A stretch of 64,000 nucleotides of DNA, taken from assembly GCF_001544495.1 (NCBI RefSeq), contig NZ_FCNZ02000001.1, positions 248,001 through 312,000 of the forward strand. Reading direction: 5' to 3'. Origin of the DNA: Caballeronia telluris. Lineage in GTDB: Bacteria; Pseudomonadota; Gammaproteobacteria; Burkholderiales; Burkholderiaceae. Under the pieces are notes generated by a model. It had not been told where the DNA came from. It ran no database searches and saw only the letters and a program-made list of their open reading frames with translations. The translations under genes and the position numbers were made by a program. Every line of letters starts with the position of its first letter. The stretch's first letter is position 1. Positions 20,401 to 26,181 of this stretch are shown piece after piece.

Positions 20401-22896
20401 CGTCGGGATGAACTGACGGGCGTGAGGGTGGACGCGAACGGGCGGATCACGGGCGCGGCGGGGGACCGCAAGCACAACTACTACTACCTGAACGGCAACC
20501 GGGTGGGCAACCAGGGCAACGACGGGATCGACTCGATCGACTACGTGCAGGAGCTTTCGGGCAAGCTCACGCGGGGCGGCAACGAGAGCCAGTACAAGGT
20601 GTTCACGCCGATCGGCACGGCGGACTTCGACGAGAACTTCATGGCGATCGACGGGACGTATCCGGGGGTGAGCCCGGGGACGTGGACGGTACGCGATGGA
20701 GACACGCTGCAGAGTATCGCGAGTGCGCTGTGGGGGGATGCGACGCTGTGGTATCTGCTGGCCGATGCGAACGGCTTGCAGGGTACGGACGTGCTCAAGG
20801 CGGGTCAGACGCTGAGCGTGCCGAACAAGGTGACGAACGTGCACAACACGGCGAGCACGTTCAAGCCGTACGATCCGGGCCGAGCGATCGGCGACACGCA
20901 GCCGACGTTGCCGGACCCGCCGCCGCCGCCGGGAAGAGGCGGAGATGGATGCGGGACGTTCGTGCAGGTGATCGCGATCGTGGTGGCGGTGGTGGTGACG
21001 GTGTATACGGCGGGAGCGGCGGCGGAGTTGCTGGGCGCGGCCGCGGGTGGATTGGCTGGGGGCGGTGCGGCCGCGGGCGGTGTTGCGGCCGGTGGTGTAG
21101 CCGCGGGAGGTGTGGCGGCGGGAGGTGTGGCGGCGGGGAGTGCGGCGACGCTGTCGGGCGCGTGGGCGGCCGGCGTGGCGGCGATAAGCGGAGGGTTGAC
21201 GGGCGGTATCGCGGGAGCGGCAAGCGGCACGATCGCGGTGGCGGCGGGCGCGGCGGCGGGGTCGCTCGCGTCGCAGGCGGTGCTGGTCGCGGGAGGTCAG
21301 CAGCGGGGGCTGGACTGGAAGGGCATGGCGATCTCGGCGGCGAGCGCGGCGGTCGGCGCGGGGGTGACGGGCAGCTTGAGTTCTGTGTCCGCATCGGCGC
21401 TGGGCGGAGGAGCGGGCGCGGCGGTGACGGGCGCGGTGCGCGCGGCGGCGGGCGAAGGGCTGGGTATCGCGTTGGGAGCGCAGCACGGGTTCGACTGGCG
21501 GGGTGTGGCGGCGGGGGCGATTGCCAACGGTATTGGGTACGGTACGGATCAGACGGCACTTGGCGGGACCGCGCTGGGAACGGGCGCTTCGACGGCGGTC
21601 TCTGGAGTGGCGAGCACGCTGGTGCGGGGAGGAAGTCTCGAGCGCAATATCGGATCGATCGCGGGCGACACGATCGGCGCGTTGGTGACGCAGCAGATGG
21701 CGAGCCAGAGCGTGGCGAAGCCGGATACCGAGGTGGCGAACCAAGGTCGCTACGCCGATGCGGTCTACGATCAGTTGATGGATGCGTTCGGCAACGCATC
21801 GACGCCGGATACGTACACGACGCCTGACATGCGGTTTGCCGGACCTGGTGCGCCATCGCGTGAGTTTCTGTTGCCGCCCATACATGTGACGCCCGAGACA
21901 TCTTGGGTTGATTACGTTGCATCGCCGGGGCAAGCCGGTGACTTTGCATTCGGCGCGGGCTATGACAGCGCATTCACCGGTACGGCCGTACGTACGGAAT
22001 TTGACCTGAATGAGTCGGCGTTCCGTGGCGCGATGATGGGTGAACAGTCGACACCGGATTTGAGTGTTGGCGAAACCACCCAGCAAGCATTCATGCGTGG
22101 TATGACGGGAGGCTACGCTGGAGTGCTCGATCCGAGTCCGAGCGCGGCTTATGCGGGTAAGATCGTGTATGACGCGGGGCAGAGCCTTGGGCAGTTTGCC
22201 TACCAGTTGATCGGTGCGCAAAGTGCGACTGAGGCTCGTGCTGAATGGAACGGTGGTAACTACGGGTTTGCAGTTGCGAAGGAAGTGCAGGCGTTTGGGG
22301 AAGCTGGTCTTGCATTGATGGGAGCGGGAGCCGGCAGGATCGCAATGCAGAAAGCCATCGCGCCGGTTTCCATTGCTTCGCTTGGCAGCAGCGCAGGCGC
22401 GGATATTGTGGGACAGTCTGGCGGATCGATTGGCTCCCGGTTTCCACGAACTGAAGGGTTAGGTACGCACACCACGCTGGACGAGTTGCGCGCCACAGGA
22501 GCGTTACCTGGTGAGCAGGGCGTTGTTGTCACTGATCGAACCGTGCGATTTGGAGATCTTTATAAGTTGGGTACTTTAGGCGGCCGACAGGTTGAATTTT
22601 CACTTGTCACCGAACGCTTAGACAGTGCCCTGGTCAAGAAGTTGTACAGCGGAGATGCATGGACCAGTCCGGTACCGCGAGATGCACGGTTGATAGGCCA
22701 TGTCCATCCGAACGAAAATTCGTTACAGATGTGGCCGTCGACACAAGACATGAATATGGTCAATGCTCGATATTTCCGAGAACTGATAGTCAATCCCAAC
22801 GCTGCACCTGCTCCTACAAGAGTGTTTTGGGGGCCGGGCAATGTAGACAACACGATCTTCTATCCGGGGTTCGGCAAGACCCCGCTGCCTCGGTGA
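8437..22896 (+). CDS. Giant YD-repeat (RHS-type) polymorphic toxin with LysM domain and JAB-like tip
   Basis: 4819-residue protein, very long even for this family. Start: GTG at 8437, giving the family-typical MVAIFTGNG, with TTGAGG 6 nt upstream. No signal peptide. Layout: N-terminal 'GEQIFVNAANGNLLVEDRDQ' region; YD/RHS repeats (YDAxGRL, YNAQGQ and similar) from about residue 130 to 2760, which by family knowledge form a beta-cage; a beta-rich non-YD insert about 2763-3382; more YD repeats about 3400-4060; LysM (GTWTVRDGDTLQSIA) about 4081-4128; proline patch; glycine/alanine-rich hydrophobic segment about 4172-4430; variable tip from about 4668. The tip carries HVHP at 4755-4758 followed by Ser4768 and Asp4771, resembling the JAMM/JAB metal site, with Glu4720 as a possible catalytic acid. 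The usual RHS-core DPxGL box was not seen. Predicted intercellular toxin; the target is unknown. Confidence 0.88.
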   Translation: MVAIFTGNGLGTHSSLAFGLGKRGQVGDAAFGQTGEQIFVNAANGNLLVEDRDQMLLGRGDEGAVYRAYNSLGAVPDDSWRPGGVRTVNGLGGVLNTAGSTVLLTDWDGSSTSYTYDVARKVYVSTASYADVAPAPNAGPATVTTPGARATLSFDLATQSWLWRDGANQLTQTFDAAHDGRLVSSSDRDGNAVSYAYNAQGQLTRVTTAGGDVSYLDYNASGQLTGLRAEYRQPGGGVVTATTTRYVYDAKGRLSEVNVDLSPLDGSIADGNVFKTTYAYDGASSRIASISQSDGSRVAFTYQLVGSDYRVATIAQTGDGGATRVTSLSYDTATRTTTVTDPLGSQQLLTYDAAGRLTKIATSGSGDTHSQSFTYDARGNVQQINDSELGSVRLVYDSAGNLIQQTGGGSELLRTYGASNELLTERVSGSSPTTTTGNQTVRYAYDGLGHLRYSVSGEGRVTEYRYNAQGQRITEIRYAGGVFDVSSLGADAPVPMSALDAWVAGLGDRSDAVRIDTTWDYRSQIASETRYERLKADGSGDTAAGIVQTRYIYDAFGRLLQHFVGAPGQETVEQFTYDGLGRLLSATSFDGVVTLYQYDDAKHTVAVTFGNGLTRTSAYDAAGELVSVSDSVQGKLLSRITNAYDSDGRLRMSTDAGGKATQYLYNGRGQRVAMISADGTLTEYKFDALAGYQNATVTYATRLSNAQLSTLADGSGRPVERLPSGAALTLDSSGLRPQASTSDRAEWLVRDSNGQVIGTIDSDRHAIKYDYDTRGNLIKTTKFSNLVDASKLSGASVKSDSFPVADVSRDRVKDYYYDRDGLLRGEIDPEGSITEYRYNAAGERTETVRYFTQIDAATRLSGLDFAKPIPYAPARDESERFVYDARGLLSAQIDAEGYVTRYRYDARGNVIERVRGERIDPGMLSQPQMVPMTFTATGQTGAPLEIWIDGLRQASLTLTSPSGSYSVMVLNQIPLASHTIEFRSVSANPVKVGTASFGERAFTGEVADSIAIGGNPPMTGVRYAASAASLLSSVMTGAQTERTTYAYDAMGRVLERSMYEVTGSRTTRYSYDSQGNLTSQTENGRTQTNRYDAQGRLTGQLTGEGSAALAALGANPAQAQIDSVWSTWGVRYTYDPAGLRTAMTDANGNVTRYYYDTAGRLAVIVNALGEVTQYGFDAFGDRTQTTVYATRVAANVLSTLTGGTLSDALTQTFSALGDDGKASRTSLSYSTTGRVLRRTDALGARTDFAYNAFGEITSETRDLSAGARVTMSFTYDRMGRQVQQISDLRGLNVFTNAVYDAFGRLVQTVDANGTRRYTDYDRNGNVVVVTDATGAETSMTYDAFGNVLTRTDRTGKTTQYAYSAASRQMSVTTPEGIVTVTTYNESGQVVGIKDGRGNTTNYAYDLDGNLIQTQNPVATTGQAFDHAGQLIRMTDARGVQTTFSYDAAGRTLTRTVDPGGLALVTRYEYDAKGAVVRTTDPSGLVTETQYDLDGRSVSVIADPLGLRLRTDFAYDSAGRVVTVTEGAGTAAARITQKTYDNLDHLLSSVVDPTGLKLKTQYAYDANGNVVAVTDAAGGVTRYVYDQEGRQIWSLDPTGAAVQSGYDAEGRLISQQRFDARISLSGMSLATSAAQIAARIAPSVQRDELTRYAYDADGRLRFSVDALGYVTEQVYDANGNVVSRIAYATPVSLSGLPDAAALANTLRAQTSAMHASDRITRTVYDAANRAAFSIDAQGYVTQNRFDAQGHLTGQTTYALAWNGGGNPSVNDLTQWLASPGVVRAAQDRTTNWIFDNAGRPVYIVDPEGYVTANRYDAAGHVAQSIRYAGRYDTVRTASPLQAAALLPSTAPADAVVTQYRYDSGGRLIEVVNGMGVVTHYTLDSLGRAVETVLAYGTAQPSATHSVFDAAGNLIEQTRAWGSPAASTTRYAYDGLGRQVAHIDPRGVELSGQDTQWALSERKALGFVDGSGNALTVAALTDGQRQSLLARYTNTQTYDAAGHLTAATNALGYTTRYQYDAFGNRVTTTDPSSATTVYFYDGLNRLVTQVSPDNSVVSTRYDAFGDPVQVTHYAQFRAGAADEAWKRDGWRANPALVLPPADSRDAVTTLEYDRAGRLVRSTDAEGYAETYGYDAFGNRTSHANKLGGVFTYTYDRRGLKLSETLPAMNSKNVPVVNLYAYDSRGNCVTVTEASRSDSVSPSEERVTYYAYDLLDRVVSKTGVANYTNNYVTPVERYAYDARGNQVSRTDATGNKTTWYFDAANQRTGEVNALGTLTLWAFDAAGNVNSTRVYADPVSAVGGSQPPIPKNAANVRETRSVYDANGRIIESRVMNVATGYFDPTAGEDQRGAYFLTSGSELVTRWEYDGRGLLVAKTDPSGYRSLYFYNGNGQKTLEIDPKGYGIAYTLDAQGNVTRESHFAQAYPDPVTAGSSLAATLVDTWPRSGDDRITEYTWDRNGRKTSETRLNVQYANVDSNGKLQQLTGNATSRYAYDGEGHLLRRIDANGSQYDFTYDALGRQTSQKLPQFADHQGRLVRTTTNFKYDGLNRVVEEDVQAGDGTLAHTYLYNYWYGYALLYVTDLQGYGSTSFGYDAAGNTTSISTYCTDADGNGWDFVTNMGYDALNREVSRSTFSRAWSDASFGTNGKQIERSYNAYGELTARRTNGGGPGGAWQEYSDYDNAGRVVRTNFDDGISHLFVYDRNGNATLKVESMNADLRGKKIDTGEDLKALLQSVDMMQTFTRYDERNQVIQIRQPKTSGGVPYIHFSPVDIPIDGGQFANTQLSISGWTDAANRPVTGPTLPVEGGDIFTNNAEDLAVTTTVSWKTDSNPAGLAGIGISALEIDLPDLRGIYGAYEVNAVVHYSYDVKWVTFSGDDDNLMGNQQSIGEDVPYYTPPVTATSISPGRLDIPLHVIWGDVTSFNFSYRVELTFIPRSGQGTPITQTIAKTAQLLGTNVKPDALDTSVRLDGIAGSNSITVALNSLAHAESMLYYRPAGSTENFKSLPKSADSQSNSYTADVTDLPDGDYEMIFMAVSDGGNGPAGTLLRRDGYSAHISRSGGSSVTHVDIPQHAPSDLAGFKVDASGSYLWSAPQVLNLYSPRSSQMQLADHLVVHLRKPNDAGWKVDVPVYRNAATGAFTLDLSGYGADNYNIAIDLCDASGATLDSLLGTVALTGGNGTPSLSLGYQADFKSMVVFHSQPASTDYMVVSWVQGGATKYATLHNTGGDFIWDTSQYGLPANSTCSIKFTSYDYAGMPLSMGQGDVTIGRNAQATLTGSARASILQFTPTDNQGNALGNVDTLTLMYRQSTQKDNAYDRPFTTITLHKDAAGRFLFDAGSLPTNVEYEYRYWAKDAAGNVLMERQSYFLTGTRNNPVTNVDIVGVIDELSKDMTIDRLQHHNAFEEVSGERDGRGNWTYSSYNTMGMLVLKQQPTVSVTLTNGAKIETTPLTHFYYDLTGNLVGLLDANGHLSTQQYNYGTASPSVAKSWDALGYSKAYQYDGYGNLRVSSDELGRRTDYKYDARNRLTEVDRPVLADGQRSIDRYEYDELDRRIAHTNALGGREKTFYDAAGRIVRTVSAAGRAVQYDYKWASGIASIGTSLSGGWIKTTTDANGRTMADEQDLYGRVGKHTDLGGHVYRYTYNWAGLVTKQTSTAGQDVDYTYYSHGLVRSMVDNATKTQSLYEYDGDGNRTAEYFTNFGDSYVFAQSRVEYDALNRVVSISDNSYQVSYEYDAVGNRRRMVASYTDMVGYHQKTQDYWYEYDALNRFTVSMGTLSGERASDPNDTSVHIVAGPAGGEGVQLGYDAAGERVLAVYAKDGRTERYTYDANGYLQTQTINGVVAQERANDLLGRVSTQLERDVKTGKVVSNVTRTWDADSLQSSERDALNGLSTSYTRLADGTLVQIDSKPDDANGTRTVSTYTYEWWEGAKQSKVVVQPSNPNAPGWKAATTYYNYDANGNLKSTYDDGGGDASKARAFQYWTDLRGQVQRRDELTGVRVDANGRITGAAGDRKHNYYYLNGNRVGNQGNDGIDSIDYVQELSGKLTRGGNESQYKVFTPIGTADFDENFMAIDGTYPGVSPGTWTVRDGDTLQSIASALWGDATLWYLLADANGLQGTDVLKAGQTLSVPNKVTNVHNTASTFKPYDPGRAIGDTQPTLPDPPPPPGRGGDGCGTFVQVIAIVVAVVVTVYTAGAAAELLGAAAGGLAGGGAAAGGVAAGGVAAGGVAAGGVAAGSAATLSGAWAAGVAAISGGLTGGIAGAASGTIAVAAGAAAGSLASQAVLVAGGQQRGLDWKGMAISAASAAVGAGVTGSLSSVSASALGGGAGAAVTGAVRAAAGEGLGIALGAQHGFDWRGVAAGAIANGIGYGTDQTALGGTALGTGASTAVSGVASTLVRGGSLERNIGSIAGDTIGALVTQQMASQSVAKPDTEVANQGRYADAVYDQLMDAFGNASTPDTYTTPDMRFAGPGAPSREFLLPPIHVTPETSWVDYVASPGQAGDFAFGAGYDSAFTGTAVRTEFDLNESAFRGAMMGEQSTPDLSVGETTQQAFMRGMTGGYAGVLDPSPSAAYAGKIVYDAGQSLGQFAYQLIGAQSATEARAEWNGGNYGFAVAKEVQAFGEAGLALMGAGAGRIAMQKAIAPVSIASLGSSAGADIVGQSGGSIGSRFPRTEGLGTHTTLDELRATGALPGEQGVVVTDRTVRFGDLYKLGTLGGRQVEFSLVTERLDSALVKKLYSGDAWTSPVPRDARLIGHVHPNENSLQMWPSTQDMNMVNARYFRELIVNPNAAPAPTRVFWGPGNVDNTIFYPGFGKTPLPR
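16723..18582 (+). other. Beta-rich insert within the giant YD-repeat protein
   Basis: Residues about 2763-3382 lack YD repeats and instead read as several beta-sandwich modules of about 90-110 residues (for example 'DTSVRLDGIAGSNSITVAL', 'LPDGDYEMIFMAVSDG' and 'GADNYNIAIDLCDASG'), ending with an Ig/fibronectin-like 'VEYEYRYWAKDAAGN'. Such modules often bind cell-surface ligands or act as spacers. The first third (about 16740-17480) is visibly AT-richer and uses codons (TTT, ATT, GGT, TTA) that are rare in the adjoining YD DNA, suggesting separate origin. Function is inferred from fold impression only. Confidence 0.55.
21070..21129 (+). repeat. Four tandem 15-bp units coding AAGGV
   Basis: Within the glycine-rich hydrophobic segment, four successive 15-bp units at 21070, 21085, 21100 and 21115 each encode Ala-Ala-Gly-Gly-Val. 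A diverged fifth (AAGSA) follows to 21144. The units differ at synonymous sites, the last two being nearly identical, consistent with slippage. The unit number could vary between strains. Confidence 0.85.
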
Positions 22897-22906
22897 GGGT
22901 GCGAGA

Positions 22907-23128
22907 ATGGACGAGATAAATTTGAAAACTACCGCTGACAATTTCTTGTTCGGCGGAGGACTGAAACTGGAAAACTACTTCATCGAGCAAACTCCGGTGT
23001 CGGAAATTCTTTGTTATAGGAACGCAGAAGGCCGTGAATTTGATCTGCCAATTAACGACCCGCAGTTAGCTGCCGCTGTGCTCGATCGGTTGAAAAATTT
23101 AGGAGTTCGTATCGTAAAGTTGGGGTAA
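22907..23128 (+). CDS. Small protein, candidate immunity protein for the giant toxin tip
   Basis: 73-residue soluble acidic protein beginning MDEINLKTTADNFLFGGG and ending 'LDRLKNLGVRIVKLG'. I recognise no family. It begins 10 nt after the toxin stop codon on the same strand, with GAGGG overlapping that stop as a likely ribosome site. A tiny AT-rich gene directly behind a variable toxin tip is the classic position of a cognate immunity gene. Base composition matches the tip, not the YD core: 25 of 60 bases at 22921-22980 are G or C. Function is inferred from position, size and composition only. Confidence 0.65.
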   Translation: MDEINLKTTADNFLFGGGLKLENYFIEQTPVSEILCYRNAEGREFDLPINDPQLAAAVLDRLKNLGVRIVKLG

Positions 23129-23155
23129 TTCAGCAGGTTCAGCCATAAGGAGGCG

Positions 23156-24157
23156 CCGTCCGGTGCTCGCCGACGGCCAGCGCAGCATCGATCGCTACGA
23201 ATACGACGAGCTGGACCGGCGTATCGCGCACCAACGCACTGGGCGGACGCGAGAAGACGTTCTACGACGCGGCGGGGCGCATCGTGAGAACGGTGAGCGC
23301 GGCGGGCCGCGCGGTGCAGTACGACTACAAGTGGGCGAGCGGTATCGCCTCGATCGGCACATCGTTGAGCGGCGGGTGGATCAAGACGACCACTGATGCG
23401 AACGGCCGCACGATGGCGGACGAGCAGGATCTGTACGGGCGGGTGGGCAAGCACACGGACCTGGGCGGCCACGTGTACCGCTACACGTACAACTGGGCGG
23501 GGCTGGTGACCAAGCAGACGAGCACGGCGGGGCAGGACGTGGACTACACGTACTACTCGCACGGTCTGGTGCGCTCGATGGTGGACAACGCGACGAAGAC
23601 GCAGTCGCTGTACGAGTACGACGGAGACGGCAACCGCACGGCGGAGTACTTCACGAACTTCGGTGACTCGTACGTGTTCGCGCAGTCGCGGGTGGAGTAC
23701 GACGCGCTGAACCGGGTGGTGTCGATCAGCGACAACAGCTACCAGGTGAGCTACGAGTACGACGCGGTGGGCAATCGCCGGCGGATGGTGGCGTCGTACA
23801 CGGACATGGTGGGGTATCACCAGAAGACGCAGGACTACTGGTACGAGTACGACGCGCTGAACCGCTTCACGGTGTCGATGGGCACGCTCTCGGGCGAGCG
23901 GGCAAGCGATCCGAACGACACGAGCGTGCACATCGTAGCGGGACCGGCGGGCGGCGAAGCTGTGCAGTTCGGCTACGACGCGCCGGGGTGGAAGGCGGCG
24001 ACGACGTACTACAACTACGATGTGAACGGGCGGATCACGGGTGCGGCGGGGGACCGCAAGCCACAACGACTACTACCTGAACGGGAACCGGGTGGGAGAC
24101 CAAGGCAACGATGGGATCGACTCGATCGATTACGTGCAGGAGCTTCGGGCAAGCTCA
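23156..24157 (+). pseudogene. Broken partial copy of the YD-repeat core
   Basis: Corresponds to 19023-20569 of the giant gene, nearly base for base over the first 800 nt (only a handful of mismatches seen). Differences: a 2-bp loss near 23229 (GCGCACACC to GCGCACC) shifts the frame. A 411-nt in-frame deletion joins the equivalents of 19850 and 20261 at a shared ACGCG. A 132-nt in-frame deletion joins the equivalents of 20310 and 20443 at a shared GAACGGG. One extra C near 24061 and a lost T near 24145 follow. The last 100 nt carry more mismatches. There is no start codon or ribosome site. It looks like a displaced, dying C-terminal cassette left after tip exchange, and could still act as a recombination donor. 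Confidence 0.85.
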
Positions 24158-24281
24158 GGCCTCCGTTGATGTCGCATGAACACCAGCCGGCGACGCATTT
24201 CTTCCATCACCTCCTTTAATGTCGGCATCTACTGAACAGGCCCAACTTGTCCGCGGCGCGCGTCCGCAAAAGGAAAAAGCC

Positions 24282-25700
24282 ATGTCAACTGCCGTCCCGC
24301 CGCGCGCAAGCGCTGCTGCCCGACTCGAACGCCTGCCGTTATCAGGCTATCACCGCACCATCTTCATCATCATCGCCATCGCGTTCTTCTTCGATTCCGT
24401 CGACCTCGGCACGATGACCTTCGTCCTCGGTTCGATCAAGACGGAGTTCGGCTTGTCCACCGCGACCGCCGGCCTTGTCGCGAGCGCGAGCTTCTTCGGC
24501 ATGGTGATCGGCGCGGCGGTCGCGGGCCTGCTCGCGGATCGCTTCGGACGCCGCCCCGTGTTCCAGTGGAGCATGGTCCTGTGGGGCCTCGCGTCGTATC
24601 TCTGTTCGACCGCGCATAGCGTCGAAGCGCTGATCTTCTATCGCGTACTGCTCGGCGTCGGCATGGGCATGGAGTTTCCGATCGCGCAAACGCTGCTTTC
24701 CGAGTTCGTGCCCGCCGCCTCGCGCGGACGGCTCATCGCGTTGATGGACGGCTTCTGGCCGCTCGGCTTCATCGCGTCGGGCGTGGTCTCGTACTTCGTG
24801 CTGCCGCAGTTCGGCTGGCGCACCGAGTTCGCGCTGCTCGCCATCCCGGCCGTGTTCGTGCTGATCGTGCGGCGCGTCGTGCCGGAGTCGCCGCGCTGGC
24901 TCGAACATCGCGGACGTCTCGCCGAAGCGGACAAGGTGCTCGCTGAAATCGAAGCGAAGGTGATGAAAGCGCGCGGCGTGCGTGAGCTGCCCGCACCCGC
25001 GATGCTGAGCGAACCGCACGCGCCGAAAGGCACCGGCGCGTTCCGCGAGATCTGGAGCGCGGCGTATCGGCGGCGCACGGTCATGGTGTGGATGCTGTGG
25101 TTCTTCGCGCTGCTCGGCTTCTACGGCCTCACGTCCTGGCTCGGCGCGCTGATGCAGCAGGCGGGCTTCGCCGTGACGAAGTCGGTGCTCTACACGGTCC
25201 TGATCTCGCTCGGCGGCGTGCCCGGTTTTCTCTGCGCGGCGTGGCTCGTCGAACGCTGGGGACGCAAGCCGACCTGTATCGCGTCGCTCGTCGGCAGCGG
25301 CGTGATGGCCTACGTGTACGGACAGACCGCCTTGCATGCGGAAACGCCGACGCTCCTCATCTGCGCGGGCCTCGCGATGCAGTTCTTCCTCTTTGCGATG
25401 TGGGCCGTGCTCTACACCTACACGCCGGAGCTGTACGGCACCGGCGCACGCGCGACGGGGTCCGGCTTCGCGTCAGCGATCGGCCGCGTGGGTTCGCTGA
25501 TCGGACCGTATGTGGTGGGCGTCGTGTTGCCCGTGTTCGGGCAGGGCGGCGTGTTCTCGCTCGGCGCGCTCTGCTTCGTGATCGCGGCGGCAGCGGTGTG
25601 GGTGCTCGGCATCGAGACACGCGGACTCGCGCTGGAGACGCTCGTATCGGAAGCGGTCGAGTCCGATGCGAGCGGCGTGCTGAGACCCGTGCGCGAGTAA
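24282..25700 (+). CDS. MFS transporter, metabolite:proton symporter type
   Basis: 472-residue inner-membrane carrier with 12 predicted helices. The family loop motif is present twice: 'GLLADRFGRRPVFQWS' after helix 2 and 'WLVERWGRKPTCIAS' in the second half; 'PESPRWLEHRGRLAEADKVL' is the sugar-porter/AAHS style linker between halves. The acid 'DSVDLGTMTFV' in helix 1 is typical of aromatic-acid or nicotinate type symporters. Start: ATG 24282 with AAGGAAAAA just upstream; the in-frame ATG at 24219 would add 21 residues with no ribosome site. Substrate not identifiable. Lies between the YD-repeat relic and a terminator. Confidence 0.85.
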   Translation: MSTAVPPRASAAARLERLPLSGYHRTIFIIIAIAFFFDSVDLGTMTFVLGSIKTEFGLSTATAGLVASASFFGMVIGAAVAGLLADRFGRRPVFQWSMVLWGLASYLCSTAHSVEALIFYRVLLGVGMGMEFPIAQTLLSEFVPAASRGRLIALMDGFWPLGFIASGVVSYFVLPQFGWRTEFALLAIPAVFVLIVRRVVPESPRWLEHRGRLAEADKVLAEIEAKVMKARGVRELPAPAMLSEPHAPKGTGAFREIWSAAYRRRTVMVWMLWFFALLGFYGLTSWLGALMQQAGFAVTKSVLYTVLISLGGVPGFLCAAWLVERWGRKPTCIASLVGSGVMAYVYGQTALHAETPTLLICAGLAMQFFLFAMWAVLYTYTPELYGTGARATGSGFASAIGRVGSLIGPYVVGVVLPVFGQGGVFSLGALCFVIAAAAVWVLGIETRGLALETLVSEAVESDASGVLRPVRE

Positions 25701-25706
25701 GGCAAG

Positions 25707-25730
25707 GAGCCGCTTCGTCAGCGGCTCTTT
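25707..25730 (+). terminator. Rho-independent terminator after the MFS gene
   Basis: GAGCCGC / GCGGCTC 7-bp perfect stem with 7-nt loop followed by TTT, 6 nt after the MFS stop codon. Confidence 0.8.
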
Positions 25731-25736
25731 CGACAT

Positions 25737-25923
25737 TCAGATTACAGCGAACTCCTTCTTCCTCGCCTTCGCGCCGTTCGCGACGAAGTAGGGCGTCTGA
25801 ACGCGGGCGAGCGCTTCGCGTCCGCGAATGCGATCCGCGATTTTCTCGGCGAGCATGATCGTCGGTCGTGAGTTCGGCGCCCGGATGCAGCTCGCGTCCG
25901 CGATAGGTGTCGAGCGCACAGCG
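25737..25923 (-). pseudogene. Relic of a GMC (choline-dehydrogenase-like) oxidoreductase C-terminus
   Basis: Read on the minus strand, one frame gives '[20 protein letters not shown]', matching the C-terminal region of GMC oxidoreductases such as BetA. The next frame continues directly with '[19 protein letters not shown]...' and stops after KKEFAVI, matching the extreme C-terminus of the same family. The two pieces meet at about 25858, where an out-of-frame deletion has removed the roughly 60-70 residues that normally separate them, including the catalytic His region. The rest of the gene is gone. No start is present. Not expected to be functional. Confidence 0.65.
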
Positions 25924-26181
25924 ATTCGGTGGCTCGACTCAGCGGCGCGCTTCGAGCACGTGGTCGATGTAATCGTTGGCGAGACCCATCGCCGCTTTGA
26001 GACCTGGTCGATGGTCAAAAGCGCGGCGTCGATCAACTGCGCGCGGCGGATCGCGCGTGTCGCAATCGTTCAAACCCGTGTCGCGTTGGGCGTACCTCTC
26101 AGGGTGCATGCGGCGCTACGCTCGTTGAACGGGGCGTGACGTGAAGTCGTGCCGGCCGTCCACGAGACATGGAGACGAACA

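Noticed and set aside
21070..21144. CRISPR-like array
   Set aside because: Repeat units are contiguous 15-bp coding units without spacers.
20122..22221. 699-codon minus-strand frame opposite the toxin C-terminal half
   Set aside because: Low-complexity Arg/His-rich shadow of the coding strand, no motif.
23284..24219. Intact 311-codon frame in the YD copy as a real gene
   Set aside because: No ribosome site, the N-terminus begins mid-repeat, and the C-terminal part is frame-shifted relative to the parent gene.
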